The notes under the pieces are model-generated. The model saw only the letters and a program-made list of their open reading frames with translations, was not told the origin of the DNA and did no database searches. Source: Boothiomyces macroporosus (taxonomy: Eukaryota; Chytridiomycota; Chytridiomycetes; Rhizophydiales; Terramycetaceae). From it: a stretch of 64,000 bases of DNA. The position numbers and the translations under genes are program-made. Location: positions 1-64,000 of the forward strand of contig JADGKB010000049.1 in NCBI GenBank assembly GCA_027604185.1, read 5' to 3'. Positions 19,053 through 28,956 of the stretch are shown here, piece by piece. How positions within the stretch are numbered: position 1 is the stretch's first letter; each line of letters begins with the position of its first letter.

Positions 19053-20305
19053 ATGAGAAGGAAGAGCAATCTATGGGATTCTTTATTACCAGCTGCAAAA
19101 GAACAAGTCAAAATTATAGAAGAGGAAGATTCGCATGTATTCGCAGAGCGAAACCTTAGCATTCAGCGAAATTTGGAAATGTTGGAAAAGAAATCAGTAC
19201 AAGGAGTTCTTGGTATGAAAATAAAAGATCTTTCTTTGGCCAAAGGTTAACAATATTAACCTAGTCAATCTAGCAACGCAAACGATAGCCTATCATTCCA
19301 TATATTGTTCAATTATTGTCAGAAATTGGACTGCCAGAACGACAATTGTAAGGAATACTGATGGATCTGCCCAATTCAACCAAGTGAAACATTTCCCATT
19401 AAACGTTATTTCATAGTAATATAGGTTGTAGCGTTAAGGACTCATCCCTTCAATTTAGTCAGAGTAGATGTGATTGGAATTGGACCCAATAATACAGAGT
19501 ACTGGATTGGAGGAACACTATTTCATGTACACGATATCATTAGAGTATATATGTTTAACAAGGGGTCACCTTCATCAGCTGAATACGCCATCAATGGACA
19601 AAAGACAATTGTAGGGCAAATTGGATTAGAGATTACATTCAATTATGGAGCACTAGGATACGGGGTTTCCCCACAGGTACGAAATTATTAAACATAAAGC
19701 TATATGATGAAGATTACAGTGCCGAAGAATTAATTCAATATTCCCTTTTCCCAAGATTAAATCCATTCCCCGAAGATTGCGAACCAAACGAACATGTACT
19801 TAAAGTCCAAGCAGTAAAATTGGATTAACAAGGTTCCTCATCCGCCATTTATCCCTTTCAAAGAAAAAGTATATCTAAGCTATGGCATAGAGTATCAGGA
19901 TAAACTGGAAAAGATTGCAGATAACCTCTACAAACCAAAAACTTTTATTGATTCTGCAGAGAAGATCAGCAAGATTAGGGATAAAGTAACTAATAATTCA
20001 TTTAGTACTTTGAAAACCCAGATAGAGCAAATCGACTTATTTTCCTTCATGACTACCTGTCAACCAATCACCAAAGACAAGAAACTGTCACATTTCCTCA
20101 AGATCAGGTTCCTGTTTCTCAAAAGAATCCTGAAAAAGATTATATTAGATTTCTATCGCCGGTCCTTCCCGATGATTTGGAGTTTTTGACGGACAAGAGA
20201 AATAACCGGCAGAAAGGCGCTATATTGTCTGCATTTGGCGATGAGCAAGTAAAAAGAGATCGAAAAATGTCCAACGTTGAAAAGTCAATATTTCTGAAAA
20301 TATAA
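19053..20305 (+). CDS. C2-domain protein, unassigned
   Basis: Six exons, 19053-19245, 19265-19404, 19425-19676, 19700-19813, 19833-19985 and 20006-20305, with introns of 19, 20, 23, 19 and 20 nt, give 383 residues. After an N-terminal helix (NLSIQRNLEMLEKK) a C2 fold begins: GVLGMKIKDLSLA, then YCSIIVRNWTARTTIVRNT, AQFNQVKHFPLNV, VRVDVIGIGP, WIGGTLFHVHDI and a long IGLEITF strand. The calcium-binding aspartates of classical C2 domains are not evident, so it is probably calcium-independent. The C-terminal 150 residues are charged and helical. Some ciliary and sperm-flagellar C2 proteins have this layout, but I cannot name an orthologue. Confidence 0.65.
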
Positions 20306-20530
20306 ACATCTGGTAAAAATCATTTTCAACTTACAGAAATTCCCATTTTGCAATAATAAAAGATTTTTGAATTCCTTTTGATTTCAAATTCTTTATTCCA
20401 CACAAATTGAACATATCAGCCCGATTTGGCAAAGTTCGCACCCCATTATTTCTTTGGTCATTGTTTCCACTCCACTTTTAAATTTTAATTTGGAGGATAT
20501 TGTAGCTTATATCTTTATCCTCATTTATTA

Positions 20531-22440
20531 ATGAAAGCATACATACCTGGAACTACGGCGGAATCCAGCCCGCCAAGAAATACAAAACCAGCGAGAAAGT
20601 TGGTGGATATTGCAAATATTAAAATTACAACAAACACTGAGTTTGGTTCGCAAGATACAGTTTACTGTGAAACCCCGATTAAATGTAACGTAGGAGGTGC
20701 AAAAGGAAGCGCTAGTAGTATTGGCCCAACGCGAAGAAGCCCAACGAATATAGAGACGCAATTAGAGCAGCTGGATCAATTTGCAACTCAATATCGTAGT
20801 TTGAATGCTAAAAAAGCAAAAATGATTAAAAAGTCTAAACACCTGTCAATCGATGTTATTGACAGATGTAAACAAAAAGTAAAACCAGAGCACCATACTA
20901 TATCAGAGTCAAAACTAAATTTGCCTTGTATAAAACGCGACAGGGGGATTAATACCAAGGCAAGTGGCACTATGGAAAATGTTGATAAGACTGTGCGGAA
21001 CCTAGCAGCGGTGTCAACAGTGAAACTATCTTGTATACCTTGTAAATCAATTCAAAAGTTACCAAACATTAAATTCCCAAAAATCGGTGATGATTTTAGT
21101 GGACCAGTCAAGCGAGCGCAATATCTATGCCGAATATCGGAAGATCAGCTTTTATCCAATATTTCAAAAAGAAAATGGATGCAAATATTTCTATTCTATC
21201 AGCTATTAAGGAAAGCTGTGAAAACATGCAAAATTATTGCCAAGCAATCGAGCGAAAGAGTTTTTGCATTGCCACATAAAGATAGTGAACTGGTTACTGT
21301 TCCAAGTATTGTGGAATTGATCTCAAATAATCAATTGGCTTCTCGAGTTAAACATTTGTTAATTGAACCACAGTATAAAAGAAGCCATGAGTATTTGGAG
21401 GAGTTGCAAAAGTTGCTCTACTCCCAAGTGACTGGATTTTCAAAATACCCAAAACACCAAAGGCTGTATTTTTGTAACGTCATGGCTCTGGAGACCTACG
21501 CAAAGGTAAGCTTGATGTTGACTAGAAAACTGTGTTGGTAAAGGAAGGTGGAATCGGGACCTGCTTTTACATTATTTTGTCGGGTCAAGTAGAAATAACC
21601 GTAATCACATATGATTACAAATATCGAGTACATTTAACTGATCCAGCTGTATTTGCTAAATAGCGGTGAAATATTTGGTGGTGAATGTCTCTTGTCTGAA
21701 ACCTGCAAAAGATTATATACTGCTGCGACTACCGAAAAGACTGTGCTGTTGAAAATCGATAAAGGTATTTCCTCTATAATTTAGATGACTACACAAAAGT
21801 AAGTTTTTCTAACAAGTATTTACCAAGCTTAGAATGCCAACAAGAGCGGGATCTACTTTATAAAACATTGTCAGAAACTACTTTTGCAGGGTATGAGCCA
21901 ATCCTCCAACTACTGATCAATTCTAATTCCTTTCAACTGCATCTGTACAGCAATCAGGAGCAAGTGGTGCACGAGAATTCTGAAATAACTGAAATGCAAT
22001 TTATCATCAGTGGCAGATGTAAAATCACTAGAAACTTGCCATTTTTAAGGAATGATCATTCAAAAGTATTAGAGCCGTGCGACTATGATTCTAGTACTAA
22101 TCCAAACTTTGTCACTATTTCTGTAGAGATTGGTATACTTCAACCTGGGGACTATTTCCCTCTCATACCGAGAGCAATTGAACACTTTACCCAATCAAGC
22201 TTTACGAAAAAAACATACTATCAATTATTCAACTGTAATGATTCAAAAAAGCCTTGCGGATCTCATCAGCTGGGGATGACAGCAATCGAACGAGTAGCGA
22301 TTGGGTCAATATGTTTTAAAGACTTTATACACATGGTGCCAGAACAGCTGTTGTACAAAATGATTGTAAATTCCAATGAATTCCAACTGGATCTGAAATA
22401 TCTACAGGAAAAATACTTGAATAAAATCATAAAGATTTAA
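20531..22440 (+). CDS. tandem CNB-fold protein (CNBD2-like), copy 1
   Basis: Exons 20531-21505, 21526-21627, 21647-21764, 21785-21798 (14 nt) and 21817-22440, with introns of 20, 19, 20 and 18 nt, give 610 residues. Residues 1-210 are low-complexity. A helical block, conserved in all copies, ends in KRSHEYLEELQKLLY...GFSKYPKHQRLYFC. The first cyclic-nucleotide-binding-like fold runs KTVLVKEGG, CFYIILSGQVE, LYLLNSGEIFGGE and IDKDDY. The second runs VVHENSEITEMQFIISGRCKITR to the C-terminus. The phosphate-binding cassette is degenerate (no G-E-L-A...R-A-A), so cAMP or cGMP binding is uncertain. The architecture is closest to animal CNBD2, a sperm-associated protein. Confidence 0.8.
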
Positions 22441-22885
22441 AAAAAGTTCTGACACTCTATTGCTTGGGTAGCATCCTTGGTGTATTTTCAAGTATATCGT
22501 TTCAATAAGACAGTGTATCATCACAACACTATGAAAAATATTGAACTGATACCATCAATTTATTTCAGAACAAGAATTACCCGGTAGCACACCACAATTA
22601 GATTCTAATTCCTCACAACGGAAAAGTAAACAAAGCAATATTTTATTTTGGAAAAGGTAATTGGAGGAACAGCAATAATTTTGTCCGGTTACATTCTCAC
22701 CATCAAATGATTGTAGATATTTTCCTCCTATTAATATACTGTCACTTGAGCGTCGACATCATTAATAAATTGGTGAGCTAGCGTGTTCATTGTCTAAAAA
22801 ATCCGCCATTGTGGTATATTTACTCCTCAACTCGCGGTTAACTTTCCTGGTTTTTAGCGATATTAGTATATAACAGCTTAAGAAA
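22441..22885. other. intergenic, no supported gene
   Basis: 445 bases between two CNB genes. One plus-strand stretch near 22568-22660 reads like protein (EQELPGSTPQLDSNSSQ) behind a TTTCAG, but it has no start codon or donor that fits; it may be a decayed exon. Confidence 0.3.
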
Positions 22886-24148
22886 ATGAACAAGCAAAAA
22901 TCCCATTCAGATACAAAACTAATCTCCAATCAAAGGATAAATTCTAATTGCGGCTCTTTTCCACCTAATCAACCAAATACGCGAAATTCAGCATGCTGCA
23001 AATCTACACCTGAAAATGAATGGACTACACCAATTATGAATTCCTATGCGAGAGATAGATATAAAAACCAAGGTGTGGACTTTAGTAAAAGAAAATTAAA
23101 AGATGTTTCTGGGCCGAAAACCCAGCAAAAGCCAAAAACAAAACTAGAGCCAATCAGTATGACCAAACATCTTTCACTCAATGTGATATCTAGAAGGTCC
23201 AATGCGAGACCGAATACTCGTCAAACCAGGGCAGGTTTGGATTGTAATGTCCGATTTCCATCCGTAAAAGGATCAAATCCAGATTTTCAATCATTATCTG
23301 AAGAATCCCTTGGTTCTATGGAAGACCTTGGACCGAGCAGGTCTAGTGTATATTCATCTGGACCCAGTATCTCCATAATTGACGAATCAGATAGTGACGA
23401 CTCTGTCCAACTACCAATTATGTTTAACAATAGATTGAAAACGAGTGACAAATCAAGATCCAAAACGCAAACTCATCTAGCAATGTTTCCGATAATGGAA
23501 TCTATTGTATTATCAGAAAAGTCAAAGAGACATTGGGTAAGACTAATATCTCTAGTCAGATTAAAATCAAGACTGCTTTGCAAATACAAATCCATTTATC
23601 AATCAAATGTAATTAATTACATTTCCTTGCCAACTACAGACAGCCCATTAGTTCGAAAATTTGTAAAATCCGCTGGACTGAAGATGGCATTTGAAGTACT
23701 TTTCCAGTTACTCCTCGTGCCTCCATTCAAAAGAACACAAGACCAGCTACAATCAATCCAACGAATACTTTTTTTCAAAGTAGAAGGTTTCGCTAGGTTC
23801 CCCAAACCAACAAGAATGATTTTCTGTCAAATAATGACAATGCAGGAGTATGACAAAGTATTTCTAGTTAATTTAGAAGCAGTTATTGTTCAAGGAAGGA
23901 AACAAGGCCCAAAATTTTTATATTATCCTATCAGGAAAAGTAGAGCTGTTTAAAATCAAGAACAAGGCAAAGTTTCGCGTAATCTATTGCTAACCAGTTA
24001 TACTTGCTTTCGCCAGGTGATTTATTTGGTAATGAGTGTCTTTACGGTAATGTAAAGAGATTATTCATGTCTGCGACCACAGAGAAATCAGTACTGTTAA
24101 GTATTGATAAAGGTAATTCATTTATTGAGTGTAGATTTAATTGTATGA
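22886..24148 (+). CDS. CNB-fold protein, copy 2, lacking the second CNB domain
   Basis: Exons 22886-23857, 23877-23978, 23998-24112 and 24135-24148, with introns of 19, 19 and 22 nt, give about 400 residues. The N-terminus is disordered. The helical block (PPFKRTQDQLQSIQRILFFKVEGFARFPK) and the first CNB fold (LFKEGNKAQNFYIILSGKVELFKIK, LYLLSPGDLFGNE, LLSIDK) match copy 1. The last 14-nt exon sits where the paralogues have their 14-nt micro-exon, but here it holds an in-frame TGA and no second CNB domain follows. It is either a natural single-CNB form or a copy that lost its 3' half. Expression would decide whether it is a pseudogene. Confidence 0.65.
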
Positions 24149-24206
24149 GGTTTTTCTGATTGGCATCTACAAGAATACATTTTCAAATCATATCCCAATG
24201 AATACA

Positions 24207-24623
24207 TTACATGCCTTTCAAGTTTAATTTGAAATCGACCAGTAAGGAACACGTGCTCTTCCTCTTTGATAATCTGTTTCTAACTTGCGGTTTGTATTTC
24301 ACTGGTAACGGGGTTTTGTAAGCCATTAACATTTGGCTGGATTGTCGCTTGTAAGCCATTAATATAGTTTGCGGCTTGCTTTTGTTAATCAGCCAAGTGT
24401 ATTTTATTGAGGAATGAGGCTTAACCAAAGTGTTGTTTTTGAAATGCTTTTCAATAGGAAACTCCCGTTGAACAAAGAAGGGATTTCTGGGCATTGTAAT
24501 TGAGCTCTTTTTGTCTAGAAACCTAAGGCTGAAATTGCTTATAAATCCATCGTTGAAATTACCGTCGAAATCACAGTCGAAATTTCTTTTAAATCCAAGG
24601 TGGGAATCGACTCTTTTTTCCAT
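24207..24623 (-). CDS. hypothetical basic protein
   Basis: A 138-codon open frame with a biased, repeat-like sequence: an FDCDFDGNFNDGF stretch near the start and two MAYK-containing repeats (ILMAYKRQSSQ and MLMAYKTPLPV). It occupies the space where the second CNB domain of copy 2 would be expected, on the other strand. No family is recognised and it may be chance. It is retained because the overlapping frames give nothing better. Confidence 0.3.
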   Translation of the reverse strand: MEKRVDSHLGFKRNFDCDFDGNFNDGFISNFSLRFLDKKSSITMPRNPFFVQREFPIEKHFKNNTLVKPHSSIKYTWLINKSKPQTILMAYKRQSSQMLMAYKTPLPVKYKPQVRNRLSKRKSTCSLLVDFKLNLKGM

Positions 24624-24629
24624 AAAAAA

Positions 24630-24814
24630 ATGATCTTTTTTGAAATCATAAAATGGTTCTAAAGGATTAATTCAGGATGGTTTCAGAATTAGTGAATGCC
24701 AAGGAGCTATGGAGTGATACGCGAAACGACCGGATAATCAATTACGACGGATTGCAGAAATACGATCTGGAACTATTCAATGAAGCGAATTTCACAGTTA
24801 CACTTGCTCAATAA
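24630..24814 (+). CDS. hypothetical 54-residue protein
   Basis: Exons 24630-24655 and 24676-24814 are joined by a 20-nt intron with a TTAATTCAG end like others here. The product begins MIFFEIIKW and contains ELWSDTRNDRIINYDGLQKYD and a hydrophobic end NFTVTLAQ. The codon pattern looks coding, and removing the intron brings the upstream ATG into frame. Too short to assign. Confidence 0.35.
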
Positions 24815-24887
24815 ATAATCAGGATTGGTAATTCTGTTGCTACTGATCAAATATTAAATTTTGCAATTGGAATGTGTACATTCGCAT

Positions 24888-24895
24888 TGACGTCA
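24888..24895 (+). promoter_or_regulatory. CRE/ATF-like octamer TGACGTCA
   Basis: Perfect octamer 58 bp upstream of the ATG at 24953, the same element found before the 7TM array genes. Confidence 0.45.
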
Positions 24896-24952
24896 TTTCG
24901 AACAATCGTCCTGTTATGGTTAAATTCACTAAACTTTCAAAAAGAACCAATA

Positions 24953-25531
24953 ATGTCTGGAAATAAAACTCCTTTCTTGGATAGAGCTGTACTGCGAAGC
25001 GTAACAAGCATTCAGCCAATGTCGCCAAAAGGACGCCGACTTCCTAGTCTGAACAGCATTCCTAAAATAGTTGCAGATAACTATGATAACAGCAATAGTA
25101 TGAATACCCTAAATACCGAAAGCGCGCTAGATCATACGAACCAGTTTCAAAGTAACTTTGTAAAAGAAAAGGAGAAACAACGAAAAGCAAGTATCAAAGA
25201 GTTGACCAAGTCATTGGCGAATCCAAATGTAATGTCCAACGCGAGTGTCCCTGTTCTAAACCAAAACCAAATAGTAATATCCAGAGGGCGGGTTTGTTCG
25301 GATTCTATTAAATCCGTGTCTGTAGACATAAAAACAAAACGCCGAGCTCATTCGGTTCAATTAGAAAAAGATATTGTATCGCTGTCTAATACCCAAACTA
25401 ATCCACGGAATTCCTTTATTATATTGGAGAATGTGTATGAAATGGACAACTCATCCCTTCCACTTTTGAATAGCGCAAATACCCTAAAGAGCAGCGGATC
25501 GTATTCCGAGTCTATCGATGAAGCAATTTAA
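24953..25531 (+). CDS. disordered serine/asparagine-rich protein
   Basis: A 192-residue frame beginning MSGNKTPFLDRAV, rich in S, N and K, with no predicted fold. Composition and position resemble the disordered N-termini of the flanking CNB genes, so it could be a stand-alone relative or a detached first exon. No donor site joining it to the 25636 gene is apparent, and that gene has its own ATG. An upstream ATG at 24872 would place the CRE octamer inside the coding region and is not used. Function unknown. Confidence 0.5.
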   Translation: MSGNKTPFLDRAVLRSVTSIQPMSPKGRRLPSLNSIPKIVADNYDNSNSMNTLNTESALDHTNQFQSNFVKEKEKQRKASIKELTKSLANPNVMSNASVPVLNQNQIVISRGRVCSDSIKSVSVDIKTKRRAHSVQLEKDIVSLSNTQTNPRNSFIILENVYEMDNSSLPLLNSANTLKSSGSYSESIDEAI

Positions 25532-25635
25532 TGCTTTCAATATGAATAAAATAATATTCCGTGTAAGATAAAAAATACTAGATATAATTTTCTCATTGTT
25601 TATATTAGTGACAAAACCGCCGCCTCTATAATAGA

Positions 25636-28096
25636 ATGGAAAATAACCTCCAAATTTGGAATAGGGATAATCGACACGAAATACCATTACAACAGGGAAT
25701 GGATAGTAGGTTAATAGTGGGGAAAGAGAAATCACTCAGCATTCCTAAATACAAGGGAGAGGAAAGACCTCCCACTGTACAGGATGCCTATAACCAACCA
25801 AAAAGCAGAAGGAATAGTAATAATTCGAGAAGAAACACAGTGAATACTGGAAAACTAAACTGTTCTCAAAGTGGTGAACAATTCAATCCAGAAGAGTTGC
25901 CAACGATATCAAAGAATCCAAAACACTTGTCAGTAGATAGATTTGAAACAAAGACTATGAATTTATTTCAAAAGTGCGAGGACTTTGTATCAGATTCAAA
26001 GTTGCAGCTACCACAAATGGTAGAACCTAATAGTAACCGTACAAGAAAAGTATCTGCACTGCGAAAGTATTCCCTAGATAGCGAATCTAGCAGTAGTGAA
26101 AACAGTAATATGCTTACTGAAAAATGTACACAAAAGGATGTAGTGCGTCAAAAAGGGGCTATACAATTAGCTTCAAAGTATTGCAAGGACCCGTCCAGTT
26201 TGGAAGATACTCGTACAAATGAAAGTGACACTGAATCATTCCGGTCTGAAGACTGCTCTGTGCGTACTGAAGAAAGAATGAGAAGACCTAGAAAAAAATC
26301 AACTTTACAAAGTATAGTTTTGGAAAAGAACTTGGAGAGCATTACAGCTGGCTCGAATATTCAGAGACGTACGGCACTTGTGGAATCAAATGAATCCGAG
26401 GAACGTGCATCAATCACAAGTCAAATGGCAAGCGTAGATGCGGATCAATACCGCAGATACTCTACAGGGCCAAACACTATTCTCACGAATGAAACTAGAC
26501 CCAGAAGAAATACTGCTGAATCAATGAACTCTGAGCACAGTACAATCAGCCAATATCCTGGTTTTCCCGACAATAGTTTAGCAGAATCAATCCGTAAGAA
26601 TAACAGAAATGAAAAACTTTCTAAAAAGCCTACTTTTTTAGGACAAGTCAATAGTTATTTAGAGTCACGTAATACAATGATTTCAAAATACGAGAGGTTC
26701 AAAACTAAAAAACAATTTGAAACAAGCGAACGGCCAAAAATGCTCAAGCCAGTGTCTAGGCTATCCAAAAGATGTTGGCTCTACGTTTACAATATTCATT
26801 CAATGTACTACAAACTTGGTAAAGCTTATAAAGCAATATCTAATTCTCATTTCGATAGAATATCAGCATACCCCCTCAAAGACAGTGGTTTACTTACTTA
26901 TATCATCAAATCGCAAGTAGTTACTCCCAATCAAAGCTATATTAATCAAGTTAAACAGTTGCTTAGTGAACCACAATTCAAAAGATCTTCCGAGACTGTC
27001 CAAACACTTGAAAAATTGTTGTATTATCGAATACCTGGATTTGCAAAATTTCAATCTAATCAAAGAACGTTTATATGCCAAGCGGCTACATTAGAATCGC
27101 ATCCAAAGGTAAGATAGACTTACTAGAGCGAACTGTGCTTATGAAAGAAGGAGGTGTTGGCTGCTGTTTTTACTTTGTTATTGCTGGGCAGGTAGAGCTG
27201 GTTCGGATCAATGAAGGATACAACTTTAGGGTACGAATGAAAGTAACATAGTTGGATATGATGAATTCTGGAAATATCTTTGGTGATGAATGTCTGGTTC
27301 TGGAAGATATAAAAAGACTGTATACTGCCGTAACTACGGAATATTCCATTCTACTTCGAGTAGATAAAGGTAAGCTATTCCTAATATAGATGATTTTGTA
27401 CAGGTAAATGTTTGTTCAGTTTAGTATATTGGAAGTGGGGAGGCTAGAGAACTCAAAGATCTAATTTACAGAGTACTCTCTGAATCAATATTTAAAGGAT
27501 TTGAAGAGGCACTTCAGCATATGCTCAATTCAAACTTTTTTCATGTATACAACTATTCCAAAAACTCTGTAATTGTAGAGCAGGGAAGCCAAATCACAGA
27601 AATGCAGTTTATTATTGAAGGGTCTTGCAAAGTTACACGATTATTGCCATTCATAAAGTCTTCATTCAACAAAGCGATTTTACAGCCCTGTACATTTGAA
27701 GACATGCATGAACCATTATACACCACTGTCAAAGTAGATACACAAGATCTATTCCAAGGTGCTCATTATCCAACAATTCCAAAGTTATTTACAGATCAAG
27801 AAGTTATGACAGAATCAGAATTCACCAAAAATCTATACTACGACCTGTACAATAATTTTGATCCGCAAAACCATCATATTTATCATAAATACGGGATTAT
27901 TGCTGATGAGAATGTTCAAATAGCTTCAATGAGAATACAAGATTTTATTCATATGGCTCCCAAAGTATTACTCTATCGAATGATTATGCAGCCTTCTGTG
28001 GAGCTTTATGATGCTAAAGAGCTGCAGCTCAAGTATCTATCGCAAGTTGATTGGAATGAGAAAAGGCAGGAAATTTTAAAAGTGTTCATGAAATAA
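25636..28096 (+). CDS. tandem CNB-fold protein (CNBD2-like), copy 3
   Basis: Exons 25636-27108, 27129-27230, 27252-27369, 27390-27403 (14 nt) and 27425-28096, with introns of 20, 21, 20 and 21 nt, give 792 residues. The N-terminal 350 residues are disordered and rich in S, E and R. The helical block contains LLSEPQFKRSSETVQTLEKLL and GFAKFQSNQRTFICQ. The first CNB fold is RTVLMKEGG...CCFYFVIAGQVELVRI with MNSGNIFGDECL and VDKDDFVQ; the second starts VIVEQGSQITEMQFIIEGSCKVTR. Exon lengths 102, 118 and 14 equal those of copies 1 and 4. Key cassette residues (GE-L/A...R-A/S-A) are only partly present, so ligand binding is open. Confidence 0.8.
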
Positions 28097-28956
28097 AACA
28101 TTTCTTGCATATATCTTTTTAGTGGGTTACACCTGTATCATAGTGAGTTATTAGTTAAGGAAAGTGTACTACTATTGGAAAAGCTGTCAAACGCGTCACA
28201 GTAAAGCCGAAGTGAATATGGATTGTACATTAAACCAACTATCTTTTTTGTTTGAATACTATTCTTATCCTATTGGAATTGTACTAGGAATTGAATCAGA
28301 AGCGATTACTGGAAGAGCTCACAGAAATTGAAGCTCTTGAGAGCACTTGACTGCAGATTGAAGGGTTCTTTAAAAGTCACAATTGCAGTTTGCGTGACTT
28401 TTAAATCCAAATATTTGGAGGGTAGGTGTAATATCCGGATTAGTTGCATTTTTGTCAACTCAGGAGAACCACTGACTTGGTATTGCTTACTCGACCTTGT
28501 TTTAATTTTAATGTGACACTTTGAATAAGCATCGTCAAACACTTGTACGACTAGCTGCTCCTATTTTGATTGCAAACTAGCTTTACGCGTAATATGGAAA
28601 TGATATTGATACTATACTTTAATCGCCTTTTAATCTCTTAAAATTCTGAGATTGGTTACTAAAGCTGTTCAAAACTATGCTCTTTCAAATTGCTGTAAAA
28701 CACAAACAGAATCACACATATGCCAAAGTAATTTTTCCATTGCAAATTTACCAATCAAGTACAATAGGAGCAATCTGGTCAGGTGACGGATGTTGGAAAC
28801 GCAAATGCATCCACATGCTGGCTTAGACAACTTTAATTTTTGTAAATGAAAGGAACAGCAAAAGCTATAGAATTCTATTTTTAGCGTTTTCCAACAATGC
28901 ATGTTCCAATTTTTTTATTTATAGGTTCTTTGATCTCATTGTATATTCTTTGTCAA
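28097..28956. other. 860-bp spacer with an inverted repeat and doubtful short frames
   Basis: TAAAAGTCAC (28371-28380) and GTGACTTTTA (28394-28403) form a perfect 10-bp inverted repeat with a 13-nt loop. A possible tiny gene starts at 28218 (MDCTLNQLSFLFEYYS) with a 19-nt intron-like segment before a KRLLEELTEIEALE helix, but it would encode only about 37 residues. Minus-strand frames at 28542-28306 and 28902-28675 lack coding character. The last part is the promoter of CNB copy 4. Confidence 0.35.
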
